From Brachypterus glaber (taxonomy: Eukaryota; Arthropoda; Insecta; Coleoptera; Kateretidae), in assembly GCA_958510825.1 (NCBI GenBank), contig OY294049.1, positions 8,122,001 to 8,186,000 on the forward strand: a stretch of 64,000 nt of DNA. Reading direction: 5' to 3'. Position 1 is the stretch's first letter, and each line of letters starts with the position of its first letter. The notes beneath the pieces are model-generated. The model was not told where the DNA came from and made no database searches. It was given only the letters and a program-made list of their open reading frames with translations. Shown here one piece after another: positions 53,853 through 63,647 of the stretch. A program made the translations under genes and the position numbers.

Positions 53853-56797
53853 CTAACACTTGAAGCTTTGAGACAACATCAAATTATCTTCATAGGAGTC
53901 ATTAAAAGTCTTTTGTATTTTACTTTTCCAAATGGAATTATGCTGGCCAATCAAACGTTGAAGAGGTTGGTGGAAAGTTAAAACATTTTTCCCTAAACAG
54001 TTTAGAATGTTTAGTATTAGTTTTCCAAAACCTTTGTCGGAATTTAAATCTGTTGTATTTGACATGAGTTCAATTAATTTTGAAATGGAGTTAAATTCCA
54101 CAGTTTTGTTGAAGAGAATTTCTATTATATGGATATGTTTTTCTTCTAATTTTACACAACTAAAAATTAAATCCCTAAAAAATAAAACATTACTTTTAAT
54201 AAATTATGTATGGTAAGTCGGGGTAAGTTTGTCAATTTGACAATACTGATCAAACTTACCCCGTTAGACAGTATTTAATTTACCTAAATATAGCAGTTTT
54301 AACGTCGTCATCCATTGCAGTTATAAACTGATATAAAAGCTTGCTTTCATCTTTGTTTATCTCCAATAATGTTTTAGCAAGAAATGGTATAGTTAATGTA
54401 TTATAACTTGACATAATATGTATAAAAATATTCAATAATTTATCAGAATATTCACACTTTACTTTAGGTAGTAGCAAATGCTGAACATAATATAATAACA
54501 CATGTTCATTTGATATAAATATCTCTTTTAAGGATTCACCAAAGTTAATGACTTGTTCCAAATTTAAACTATTTGAAAGTAAAGAATAAGTTTTTTCTAA
54601 GTTTTCATTGTTTGATTCTGTTAAATCTTTTAAAACTGATTCTGAAAGAGACTTTAGTGTTTCCAAATTTTCGGTTATGGCATAAATGATATCATCCACT
54701 GTAGATATATTTATTTCTGCTTCTGATTTATCTGTAATACTAATCTGAGACTGTGACATCAGTATTTCTGATAAGTCCTGACTATCCGTGTGTTTTGTTT
54801 CTTGTGAATTATCATCTATTTGAATGAATTTACTTTCCTGATAGGCTTTTAACTCATTTTCCAGATCAGAACCCTGTAAAAAACATTTGAATGAATTCTC
54901 ATGGTCTATGACTTGTACGTAGGGTTGTCAACTCTGAATTATTAAAATAAAGTACATAGCATTCATGATACTGCAATTCCGCGTAACGTCATTTGACACT
55001 AATGTAAAATTCAGTTGTGGAAAGCGGCTAAACTAATGAAGGAAGCAAAAGAGCACTTACTGTAACATAATATGTGTATTATATTTTTGTTTCTTCAATC
55101 TATATAGATTTCTATGGATCCATCGTGCTGATGCTGCATGGATAAGGAATGGATAAAAAGCACTAATCGCGCGGTATATTTGTCATTTGAAACTAATGTA
55201 AAATTCAGTCGTGTGTCATTGTAGTTCATTGAGCTAAGTTCAATAAACATGACAGCTTTTTTCTTTTTAATTTCTGTCAAATGAAGATACGCGGTATTGC
55301 AGTATCAAAAAAAAAAAAAAAAAACGAAACCATTTTTGGATTATTTTTTTTACATCAAATTATTAAACAACCATACCTTCTAAGGAAATGCAGTATACTT
55401 AAGTCGGAAAACTTTTTCACTAATTGCTGCATTTTTAAAATATCATTTGCTGCAAATAGAAATAATTCAAACGGGTTAAAAATATTTTATTTTTTATCCG
55501 TTTGAATCTGAATTTTTTTATTAAAATCAAAAACGGAAATCATATTTTTTAGTTATAAAATGTCGAGAAACGTAAAAAAAATATATTTTTTCGAGTTTTT
55601 TTCACTACCGCTAGACTTTTCTCAGGGAAAGTAAAAATGAATAAGTACTGTACAAAAACAAAATAATTACACAGGACAACAAAAAAAAAAAACTTGTTTT
55701 TTTTTGTAAACCAAACTATATTTTTTCTACGTATTTTTGTGCGCTGAAAACGAATATGGCATTACAAAAAATTGTTGACCCTCAAAATCTTGAGATATAG
55801 CGTACATTGAGTTTTTTTGTATGCATTCAAGACCAAAAAAAGATCCTCAAGATTTCAGAAAAAGTTTTTTTATCGAAATATTTCTAAATAAAAATGATTC
55901 ATGCCATAACTTGCAGATTTTAAATATCTACCCTAAATATTTCGCGTAAAATTTCGATTTGATTTAAACTTGTATAGAAGAATTATAACAGGACATGTCA
56001 CAATTACCCTGGGTGTCACATTTAGCCTAACCCACTGTATCTGTATTATTTATATGAAATATATCGAAAAAACATGAAAGAAGTGACATGTGGAGTTTGT
56101 GGCCCTGTAACAAATTAACTAGGAAGGATATTTAAAATCTGCAAGTTATGGTATCAATCACTTTATTTAAAAATATGAAATCCTGAGGATTTTTTTTGGC
56201 CTTGAATGCACAAAAAAAAACAATCTTAAGATTTTAAGTGTCAACATATTTTTTCATTGCCATCAGAAATAAAGTAGTTGTAGTCTCTGTTGCAATATTC
56301 GTTTTCAGCGCTCAAAAATACGTAGAAAAAATATAATTTAGTTTACAAAAAACTAACTTTATTTTTTTTGTGGTCCTGTGTTATTAATAGGTACTATTAA
56401 AAATAGAATTAAAAAAAAGTTAAGATACCTTATAATAAATTCTGAAACTGGTACATTTTGTGTAGGTAGGTAAGTATTATTTATTGGGCCAAGTCCGTTC
56501 CTGCAGGGCCGTAACTAAGGGGAAGGGGGGTATAAGCGCCCCTGGCGTTTCGTTAAGTCCCCCCTACCTTTTCACTTTTAAAAGTTAACCAAAATGGCTG
56601 GCGGCATTAAAATTCATTTATTTTACCGCTTTTTAAATTTAACATTGAGAACAACTTACCAAAGGTAAAATTTCTTTCCATATTTTATACTGCTTACTGT
56701 CACATGCGGCGTTATCTTTTTCTTGAATTGCGGTAATTAAAAACTCAAATAAATCTTTTTTAGATTCTTTGGAAAACGAATGTTTTCTCACGTTCAT
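53853..56797 (-). CDS. FANCE-like Fanconi anaemia core-complex subunit
   Basis: Three exons: 56797-56660, 54873-54284, 54174-53853, joined in frame (phases 0 and 2) to 349 residues. The protein is wholly helical in character, with no catalytic motif. Its C-terminal half lines up with the FANC helical repeats of vertebrate FANCE: HLLLPKV, then SYNTLTIPFLAKTLLE, then LIELMSNTTDLNSDKGFGK, LILNILNCLGKNVL and a final IWKSKIQKTF helix where human FANCE has a similar LRKSLK end. In the family FANCE bridges FANCC and FANCD2 in the nuclear E3 complex for crosslink repair. The N-terminal half is short (human 536 residues). Assignment rests on a remembered pattern over about 150 residues; an unrelated helical-repeat protein is possible. 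Start 215 bp downstream of PSMB4 on the same strand. Intron 1 is filled with foldbacks. Confidence 0.65.
54967..55312. mobile_element. MITE in FANCE intron 1
   Basis: The ends GATACTGCAATTCCGCGTA and TACGCGGTATTGCAGTATC are inverted with one difference; CATTTGACA and TGTCAAATG continue the arms. ACTAATGTAAAATTCAGT occurs twice directly inside. Frames on either strand are chance. Confidence 0.7.
55667..56392. mobile_element. ~0.7-kb foldback in FANCE intron 1
   Basis: The ends ACACAGGACAACAAAAAAAA and TTTTTTGTGGTCCTGTGT are inverted. Arms of ~260 bp share TTTTCTACGTATTTTTG, GCGCTGAAAACGAATAT and CATAACTTGCAGATTTTAAA with their complements. Non-coding. Confidence 0.7.
56504..56580. mobile_element. 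Solo hAT-like end
   Basis: CAGGGCCGTAACTAAGGGG plus CCCC-rich words resembles the ends at 32224 and 40596; the partner end was not found. In FANCE intron 1. Confidence 0.4.
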
Positions 56798-57011
56798 TTT
56801 TCAGAAATTTGGAGGTTAGTTTGTTTTAATTTGGCAACGTTGCAAACTGCCAGGGGCGGATCGAGGTACAACTTCAGCCATTGGAATTCAAAGTTATTTT
56901 TATTTATAAAACAACTAGTTTTGAAAAGTTACTAAATAGAAAAAAAAACAAATGTAATTCTTATATTAAAAAAAGGGAAAAAATACAAAAAAAAATAGAG
57001 CACAAAAATAT

Positions 57012-58088
57012 TTAGCCAATCATATGGGCAACAGACCAGTTTTGGTGGCTGGTCATATCTTCAATTGAAATACCATCAGTTGCATCTAGAGTGGCAATTT
57101 GGTATTTTGGGAAACTTCTGGCATCTCTGTAGTAAAGTACCTCCATACATTTTTCAACAAGTGCTTTTGCCTCTGCCTTTGTTGGATTTGGGTTTTTTTC
57201 AAGAGCATCACGGAGTAACGGTATAGCAATATGGGCACCAAATCCTGTACAAATGGTTCTGTCTACATAAGCAGTACCTAGTTTATCAACTGTGCCCAAA
57301 AATGGTTCACCATCCTAAAAAATATCTTTGTTGTAAAAACGATTTAACAATTTAACATTGGTTAGTTGTTAATGTGATCTGGGAAAGGTACTTGTGGCCC
57401 AAAAGTTTACTTTAGAATAGTAAGGGTGGGGACGCTTTTGCTGCTTGTTGAACAGACTTAGTTTTGAGACACAACAGTTTAGAACTGATATAACAATATT
57501 TACCTGCATTCCTCCAACAACAAAATTATTCCAAAATGGATCAAATTTGCTCCTTCTCTGATACATAACTCTCGTCAACCAACAATATAAGGATTTTGGT
57601 TTAAGTTTTACCCCATCGTCCAAACATTCTTCATCAATACTTAAAAAAAATATTGAAAACATTTAAAAATATTGTTTAGGAACTTTTAAATCCCTTAAAT
57701 ATACTTACATTTTTTGTTCTATTATATCTCTAACGTATTGGAAATCTCCATAATCTCCTCCAGCACCCAAAATAATGTTTTCGTTAACTTTAAGGACTCT
57801 GGGACAGTTACGATAACGAGCTAAACTACCATAAGAACCCAACATGTCTCCAGCTACAATTACGCCATTATTATACTTCAAGGATACAATTGAGGTAGCT
57901 GTAGTGATTGGAGCCCTTTAAAACGAAAAAGATACTATTTTTATGCAAATCATAAAAAAAGTGAGGTTAACTTACTGTGAATGTTGAGAAAAATCACTAG
58001 AAGCCGTTTTAGTGGCTGGAAAATTGTAGAAAGCCCCTGGGGCTGGTCCATTATGCCAGAATGGTGGTGGTGTGGTAGTATCAAACAT
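57012..58088 (-). CDS. Psmb4: Proteasome subunit beta type-4 (beta-7)
   Basis: Four exons: 58088-57976, 57915-57709, 57639-57504, 57314-57012, phases 2, 2 and 0, giving about 252 residues (human 264). The subunit is a non-catalytic beta subunit of the 20S core. Matches: DMLGSYGSLARYRN, GAGGDYGDFQYVRDIIEQ, WLTRVMYQRRSKFDPFWN, FVVGGMQDGEPFLG, TAYVD and CMEVLYYRDARSFPKYQIAT. The mature N-terminus is preceded by a propeptide of about 40 residues (PAPGAFYNFP) and ATSIV replaces an active threonine-lysine arrangement, as expected for this subunit. A poly(A) signal at 56899-56904 falls between this gene and the FANCE start. Confidence 0.95.
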
Positions 58089-58825
58089 TTTTAAAGAGAA
58101 ATTCGATGTTTTATAGAATGCCGATGACTTTACGAAACAACAGTTGACGTTTCAATGTTGCCACTATCAGCAAAAAATATATATAAGACTATCAGCATAT
58201 AAGAAATACACTATAAGAGAAAGTCAAATGATAGAGATAGAAAACTATTGTACCGCCATTAGCGGTTGTTTTTTAAAGTTCACTAAATTCACGGTCAACG
58301 ACAGCCGATAATACAGATAACCTACGGAAGTCGGTAATAGAGATTACTATTGCTTTCCCAAATCAATTTTGTAAAAATGGGGAAAAGCTCTGTATTTTTA
58401 TTTAAAACTTTAAGTTTATTCACCAAAAGATAAAACAAATTTTTAAAGTCTAACAACTGGGTTATCTAACCCGCACATTAATTAAAAATAACAATATATG
58501 AATCGAAATTTTAATTAAATGTAAAATTTGTTAAACTTTAAAAATATGAAATTTTATCTTTTGCTAAATAAACCTATATAATTAAAAAAAAAAACACTTG
58601 GCTTTGATTTTTATATATTTTATTTTAAACGTAAATAGGAAATTAAAACAATTATGTCGTACTTTTAACAGTTAACTTTTTATTATAAATAAATATATAT
58701 ATATGAGGAGTAAACATTTGCCTTCATATATAATTGAGTGTCATACACAATATACTGCCTAAGGGCAGAGCACATTTGCAAAGTTTTTATAATTAGTATT
58801 CCTACATTTAACAGATAAACAATAT
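58089..58825. other. PSMB4 upstream and spacer
   Basis: The proximal part has AATGTTGCCACTATCAGC (58154-58171), like words in the other promoters here. Beyond it is AT-rich spacer with no gene. Confidence 0.5.
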
Positions 58826-59110
58826 GAATCAGTTAAACCGATAAGCTTCTCTGGCCAGGGGCTATCCCAGCCCTAAACAACTGTTTAAGGCTAGCTCAGT
58901 CAAACTGATAAGCTCTTTTCGATAGGGGCTATCCCTGCCCTAAACATATCAGTAAAAATGGTAAGAAGCTTTTTAGGGCATTTGTCCCAGCCCTAAACAG
59001 CTCAGTCAAATCAATAAGTTTTTTTTGTGTAGGGGCTGTCCCTGCCCTAAATAGCTCAGTCAAAATAATAAGAAGCTTTTCAAGACAGGGTCAGTCCCTG
59101 CCTTTAGTCA
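58826..59110. repeat. Five-unit ~60-bp tandem repeat
   Basis: Units combine CAGTCAAACTGATAAGCTC-like, GGGGCTATCCC and AGCCCTAAACA words, with spacing of about 55-65 bp. CCCAGCCCTAAA also occurs at about 63455 in the DIRS-like element, so the array may be part of an older related copy. Confidence 0.65.
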
Positions 59111-59336
59111 TTTTATTTAACTTGGCACTATTAATGTTTTTGACCCACACATTAAATAAGTTTGCATCACTAGGAAAACGGTGACGTTTACTTAACTGAT
59201 CCTTGCAAAACGGTACAATACACATTTTGTATTAGACATCACAATAAAAGTTCGGTATAAAAGCACAATAAATTGCAAATCACGAGTAAAATTTCACGAG
59301 TAAAATTTCAATTATATAAGGAGGTGCCTTTTCCTC

Positions 59337-59469
59337 TAATCACTTTTATAACACTTGTAGTACCGCTGTTCGGTGCTAGATGGCGCCACATATTTAAAGT
59401 AAAAATAAAAAGTTTTCTATGATACCTACTAAGGGATACCAATGCGCGTTCTCGTTGCCAACTTCATAA
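59337..59469. repeat. Left inverted terminal repeat of DIRS-like element
   Basis: 133 bp, exactly reverse-complementary to 63515-63647 by eye. Starts TAATCACTTTTATAACACTT and ends GTTGCCAACTTCATAA. Identity of both ends indicates recent replication. Confidence 0.88.
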
Positions 59470-59563
59470 CGCTTTTTTGTGCTAGTGGCGTCACGCGTTT
59501 TTTTTTACAAAGCGGTAATATTTTTAATATTTTTAACTTTTTAGGCTTCCTTTTTAGATCAAT

Positions 59564-60730
59564 ATGGGAAAATCGAAAAGAAAGCATCGCTCTAGGTCAT
59601 CCAGCAGTGAATCTGAGGACGGAAGTGTCAAAAAGAGACTAAAACGTTTGGAAAATGTTTTAGCTAGGCTAGAAAGAAGTTCCAGGGAAGATACCAGGAG
59701 CCTTCTATTTGACCAGAGTCCCGATAGGATTGAACGAAGGTGTACAAGTCACACTTCCAAAAGCAGTCCTGGTGCTAGAAGCACCAGAGGATCTCGTGGG
59801 CATAGCCCGAGGCGCAGCCCAGAGTTAAGCAGTGATCACGATCCGACAAGACTAGATCGAGACGTGGCGAGCTTGAACTCAGATCCCGTTGAACCTAACC
59901 ATTCCCCGAGGGACATGGAAAGGTTACAGGACCAGAATGTTCATGAGTCAGATATCTTGAACATACACGAAGATGGTTTAGAGGATGACATTTTACAGGC
60001 TTTAGGACAAGACAATGAGTCTTATCACAAAACTGATATTGAGCTTCATAAAGCTGTTAAAGAGAGGTGGTATTTTGTTTTAGGTAAAGGCTTAGATAAA
60101 GATATTCGTATAAACCTTCTTAAAAAACATCAGTGTCCAGAGGACTCCCCTCTTAAAGCACCAAAGGTAAACCCTGAGGTGGAAGCTGCAATGCCCCCCA
60201 ATACAGCTAAAAAAGACAGCTATCAATGTATATCTCAAAACCAGCTTGGAGCAGCTATATCCATTTTAGGAAAAGCTTTATCCGATATATTAAATTCTGA
60301 CGAATTTAATAAAACACAGTTAATTGAAAACCTAAGTGATTCAGGTAGGCTTTTAAGTGACCTTCACCATAATATGTCACTAGTCAGACGCAATTATATT
60401 TCTACGTCATTAAATCAGACTATGAAGGACATTTCAAAATCAAGCCCAATTGACCAATTTTTATACGGTGAAAATTTAGGAGAACGTATAAGGGCAACTA
60501 AGGCCCTTGAAAGATCTTCAAAAGATCTAAAAACCACAACATATGAAAATAAATTTAAGAGACCTCTCATTCCCAGAACCACTAATACCTATAATCAAAA
60601 ACCGGGCTCTAGTAATAGAGTGCAGGCGTCTACGGCTTTGAAGCCTTTAAACTTCAAGGCCCAGCCTCGAGCGGTGAGGGACTCGAGGTACAAGGGGCAC
60701 CATTCCTCTCAGTATCGAAGGAAGATGTAA
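59564..60730 (+). CDS. DIRS-like ORF1 (Gag-like), RS-rich
   Basis: 388 residues, intact. The N-terminus is basic and serine-rich (MGKSKRKHRSRSSSSES), then a coiled segment (KKRLKRLENVLARLERSS). A conserved-looking middle has LGKGLDKDIRINLLKKH and LGAAISILGKALSDIL. The C-terminus is basic and glutamine/arginine rich (GHHSSQYRRKM). There is no zinc knuckle. Position just inside the left repeat and the same start (MGK.R) in the neighbouring element support a structural Gag role; this is inferred, not shown. Confidence 0.75.
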   Translation: MGKSKRKHRSRSSSSESEDGSVKKRLKRLENVLARLERSSREDTRSLLFDQSPDRIERRCTSHTSKSSPGARSTRGSRGHSPRRSPELSSDHDPTRLDRDVASLNSDPVEPNHSPRDMERLQDQNVHESDILNIHEDGLEDDILQALGQDNESYHKTDIELHKAVKERWYFVLGKGLDKDIRINLLKKHQCPEDSPLKAPKVNPEVEAAMPPNTAKKDSYQCISQNQLGAAISILGKALSDILNSDEFNKTQLIENLSDSGRLLSDLHHNMSLVRRNYISTSLNQTMKDISKSSPIDQFLYGENLGERIRATKALERSSKDLKTTTYENKFKRPLIPRTTNTYNQKPGSSNRVQASTALKPLNFKAQPRAVRDSRYKGHHSSQYRRKM

Positions 60731-60747
60731 AGGTAAGTGAAATACCT

Positions 60748-61245
60748 TTGGTAGCCGGTAGGCTTAAATTTTTTGTAAAACAGTGGGAGCATTATAATAT
60801 TAATCGTACAATAATTAACTGGATATCAGGCTATAGGATACCTTTTAATGGCTGTCCTACTCAGACAGAGGTTTCCAATATTAAGCTTTCTCCTGAGGAG
60901 CTAGATAATACTAAAAAATGTATAATTAACCTTCAGAACCAAGGTGTAATTGTAGAATGTGGCCCTGAAAAGGGCCAATTTTTATCAAATTATTTTTTAA
61001 TTTCGAAGAAAAATGGCACTAAAAGGTTTATTTTAAACCTTAAACAATTAAATTGTTTTATTGAGGCTAACCATTTTAAGTTAGAGGATTACCGGACGGT
61101 AATAGGGTTGCTAGAACAAGATGATCTTATGGTGACTTTGGATATCAAAGATGCTTATTATTTGATACCAATCCACGATGATTATCAAAAATATTTAAAA
61201 TTTTTGTTTGAGGGAAAATTTTTTAAATTTACAAAAAGTTTTTAG
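60748..61245 (+). pseudogene. DIRS-like reverse transcriptase, N-terminal part only
   Basis: Visible: VAGRLKFFVKQWE, GYRIPF, LQNQGVIVECGPEKGQFLSN, FLISKKNGTKRFILNLKQLN and LVTLDIKDAYYLIPIHDDY-like motif A (MVTLDIKDAYY). Soon after KFLFEGKFFKFTK the frame stops, and the next frame resumes with KFLALKRCNQN. The whole segment with motif B and the YxDD box, about 150 codons, is missing. No ATG; the frame is open upstream and overlaps ORF1, so a frameshift or internal start was probably used. Confidence 0.85.
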
Positions 61246-62168
61246 CCCTTAAAAGATGTAATCAGAATTATGAGTCAAAAATTATTTTAAATCACACTGA
61301 AATCGATGAAGATTTGAATTGGTGGTTAAAAAATATTAAAATTGCTAATAACCCTATTAGAGTAGATAAATTTGATTTGGAAATATACTCAGATAGTTCA
61401 AAAACGGGGTGGGGCGCAGTTTCTAATAAAGAGTGTGTAAATGGCTGGTGGGGTAGAAAGGAGGAAAAAGATCATATAAATTTTTTGGAGTTAAAGGCAG
61501 TTTTTTATGGGTTAAAGTGTTTCGCAGAGAAACTTACTTCATGTAACATCTTATTGCGAATAGACAACACCACTGCTATTGCGTACATTAGACGCATGGG
61601 TAGCATACAACATAAAAAACTGAATGATTTAGCTAGAGAAATTTGGTGCTGGTGTGAATCAAGAGATTTATGGCTCACTCCAGCTTACATAGCGTCTAAA
61701 GATAATTTTGCGGATAGGGGCTCCAGAATGGTATCCGAAGAAACCGAATGGGAATTATCGGATTTTGCTTTTAAATTAATCACCAATACTTTTGGTACAC
61801 CAAGTATTGATCTTTTTGCCTCCTCAAGTAATCACAAATGCGACAGCTATGTTTCCTGGAATAGAGATCCAGGATCTGTGGCTGTTGACGCTTTTACTCT
61901 CTCTTGGAATAGATTAAACTTTTATGCTTTTCCCCCTTTTAGTGTCATACTAAGGGTTTTGAATAAAATATTAAATGACAGGGCGACCGGTATAGTAGTG
62001 GTTCCCTATTGGCCCTCACAGCCTTGGTTTCCCCTTTTCCAAAGATTATCTTCGAAAAATGATCTTTTGTACTTGGGTCCTGATGATAATTTGCTCCATT
62101 CTTCTTTTAGAACCAAACATCCACAAGCGAAGCATCTTTCCCTGGTGGCAGGGAGATTATCCGCATGA
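61236..62168 (+). CDS. DIRS-like RNase H and DAM-like domain
   Basis: The frame starts inside the deletion scar (KFLALKRC) and runs to a TGA that overlaps the next start as ATGA. RNase H carries the acidic residues in YSDSSKTGWGAV, FLELKAV, LRIDNTTAIAY and SKDNFADRGSR. The C-terminal block IDLFASSSNHKCDSYVSW...FPPF...VVVPYWPSQPWFP resembles phage-type DAM methyltransferases, with FPPF where the catalytic NPPY would be, so methylation activity is doubtful. Originally one polyprotein with the reverse transcriptase. Confidence 0.8.
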   Translation, partial: KFLALKRCNQNYESKIILNHTEIDEDLNWWLKNIKIANNPIRVDKFDLEIYSDSSKTGWGAVSNKECVNGWWGRKEEKDHINFLELKAVFYGLKCFAEKLTSCNILLRIDNTTAIAYIRRMGSIQHKKLNDLAREIWCWCESRDLWLTPAYIASKDNFADRGSRMVSEETEWELSDFAFKLITNTFGTPSIDLFASSSNHKCDSYVSWNRDPGSVAVDAFTLSWNRLNFYAFPPFSVILRVLNKILNDRATGIVVVPYWPSQPWFPLFQRLSSKNDLLYLGPDDNLLHSSFRTKHPQAKHLSLVAGRLSA

Positions 62169-63127
62169 GTTTTCTGGCACAGGGATATCCAGAAACATCA
62201 ATTAGTACTCTAATGCATTCGATTTCCGAAGGAACCATAAAACAGTACAGCTGTGCATATAAGGAATGGTGGTTATACTGCAAAAAGAACAACATTAATG
62301 TCTTCTCAGCTGAAGTTAATGAAATAACTGTTTTCTTGCAGGAGAAACTAAACAGTAATCGGAACAAGTATGGTTCTTTTAATTCCTATCGTTCTGCTTT
62401 AAGTCTAATAATCCCTGATGTGGGCAAGGACCCAAGAATAAGAAGGTTTCTAAAAGGAGTGGCCAGAATAAGACCCCAAAGGCCTAAATATAATCTAACC
62501 TGGGACCCCAAGATAGTGCTAGAGTTTATTACTTCTCTGGAGGAAGATAAGAATCTTTCGCTAAAACTTCTAACGGCTAAACTAGCCACATTACTTTTGT
62601 TAACTACTGGCCATAGGCTTCAAACTATCAGTCTTATTAAGACTAAAAACATAATTATTACAGAGAATAATGTTCAGATATTTATTAGTAATAGGATCAA
62701 GACCTCTGGTCCTGGTAGAGCACAACCATGCCTCCATATTCCTTTTTATCCAGAGAACCAAAAGCTATGTGTTGCAACAACAATTATTCATTATATAGAC
62801 CAAACAATAGAAATTAGGCCTGAAGATCAGGAGTTTCTTTTCATAACCACAAGGGCTCCATACAACAGAGCTACGACACAAACCATTAGTCGATGGGTAA
62901 AATTTATTTTAGGGAAGTCAGGTCTGGACACAAAGATTTTTACTACTCATACGACCAGACATGCATCAACTTCAGCTGCATCACGTGCCGGAGTATCTAT
63001 TGATCAAATTAAGAAGACAGCAGGTTGGACTGAGGAATCAGAGGTTTTCGCAACCTTCTATAATAGACCCATGACGTCTGATCCAACATTTTTTGCTAGG
63101 ACAATTCTGAGTTCTGCTCATAAATAA
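62165..63127 (+). CDS. DIRS-like tyrosine recombinase, apparently intact
   Basis: 320 residues. Catalytic residues are all visible: Arg151 in TTGHRLQTISL, His262 and Arg265 in THTTRHASTS, a Trp-containing AGWT at 286-289 and the nucleophile Tyr299 in TFYNRP. An N-terminal SAM-like DNA-binding part (GTIKQYSCAYKEWW) precedes. The family integrates circular or free DNA intermediates by strand exchange, without target duplication. The start overlaps the preceding stop (ATGA), suggesting coupled translation. Full length for the family. Confidence 0.9.
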   Translation: MSFLAQGYPETSISTLMHSISEGTIKQYSCAYKEWWLYCKKNNINVFSAEVNEITVFLQEKLNSNRNKYGSFNSYRSALSLIIPDVGKDPRIRRFLKGVARIRPQRPKYNLTWDPKIVLEFITSLEEDKNLSLKLLTAKLATLLLLTTGHRLQTISLIKTKNIIITENNVQIFISNRIKTSGPGRAQPCLHIPFYPENQKLCVATTIIHYIDQTIEIRPEDQEFLFITTRAPYNRATTQTISRWVKFILGKSGLDTKIFTTHTTRHASTSAASRAGVSIDQIKKTAGWTEESEVFATFYNRPMTSDPTFFARTILSSAHK

Positions 63128-63330
63128 TCGATGGTTATTAAAGAAAAAAAAAAATACTTTCTATATAATAATAATTATATAGTACATTTATTATACTTTT
63201 AGTATATTTACATGTATTATTTAAGTTACAATACAATTAATAAAAACATTTTCGATGAAGTAAAACTAAAACTTATTAATAGACCTTATTAAAACTTATT
63301 AATAGTTTTTGTTTTACAACTTTAAATGAC

Positions 63331-63450
63331 TACAAGTGTTATAAAAGTGATTAGAGGAAAAGGCACCTCCTTATATAATTGAACGATCAAACGAACTTAC
63401 CTGTGAAGTTCGATCGTAATTATATAGAGGTGCCTTTTCCGAATAATCAC
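63331..63450. repeat. Internal complementary region of DIRS-like element
   Basis: 63331-63380 is the exact reverse complement of 59310-59359, including 27 bp outside the left repeat. After an imperfect dyad (CGATCAAACGAACTT / AAGTTCGATCG) a second copy of the motif, TAATTATATAGAGGTGCCTT, runs in the other direction and should complement the lost right end. This is the arrangement used in DIRS replication to rebuild the termini. Confidence 0.82.
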
Positions 63451-63514
63451 TTTCCCACCCAGCCCTAAAAGGATTTTTTGTTCCCAGTTTTTACGAAAAT
63501 GTTTAACTTTAAAA

Positions 63515-63647
63515 TTATGAAGTTGGCAACGAGAACGCGCATTGGTATCCCTTAGTAGGTATCATAGAAAACTTTTTATTTTTACTTTAAATATGTGGCG
63601 CCATCTAGCACCGAACAGCGGTACTACAAGTGTTATAAAAGTGATTA
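63515..63647. repeat. Right inverted terminal repeat of DIRS-like element
   Basis: Mirror of 59337-59469. Directly after it the sequence GATCGAGCTTC does not continue with the end predicted by the internal complementary region. Confidence 0.88.

Larger units (their letters stand above)
59310..63647 (+). mobile_element. DIRS-type tyrosine-recombinase retrotransposon
   Basis: Perfect 133-bp inverted terminal repeats at 59337-59469 and 63515-63647 enclose a Gag-like ORF, a deleted reverse transcriptase, RNase H plus methyltransferase-like tail, and a tyrosine recombinase. An internal complementary region (63331-63450) matches the outer left end. No integrase and no LTR direct repeats are present. 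The YR, the inverted ends and the internal complementary region together identify the DIRS order. The right end is cut by a second related element. The element is not autonomous because of the reverse transcriptase deletion. Confidence 0.88.

Noticed and set aside
53853..56797. Assignment of the helical gene to a cohesin/TELO2-type HEAT protein
   Set aside because: Considered, but the order and spacing of the C-terminal helices fit FANCE better; kept at moderate confidence.
58826..59110. CRISPR-like array
   Set aside because: Units are imperfect, lack unique spacers and lie in an insect genome; a plain tandem repeat.
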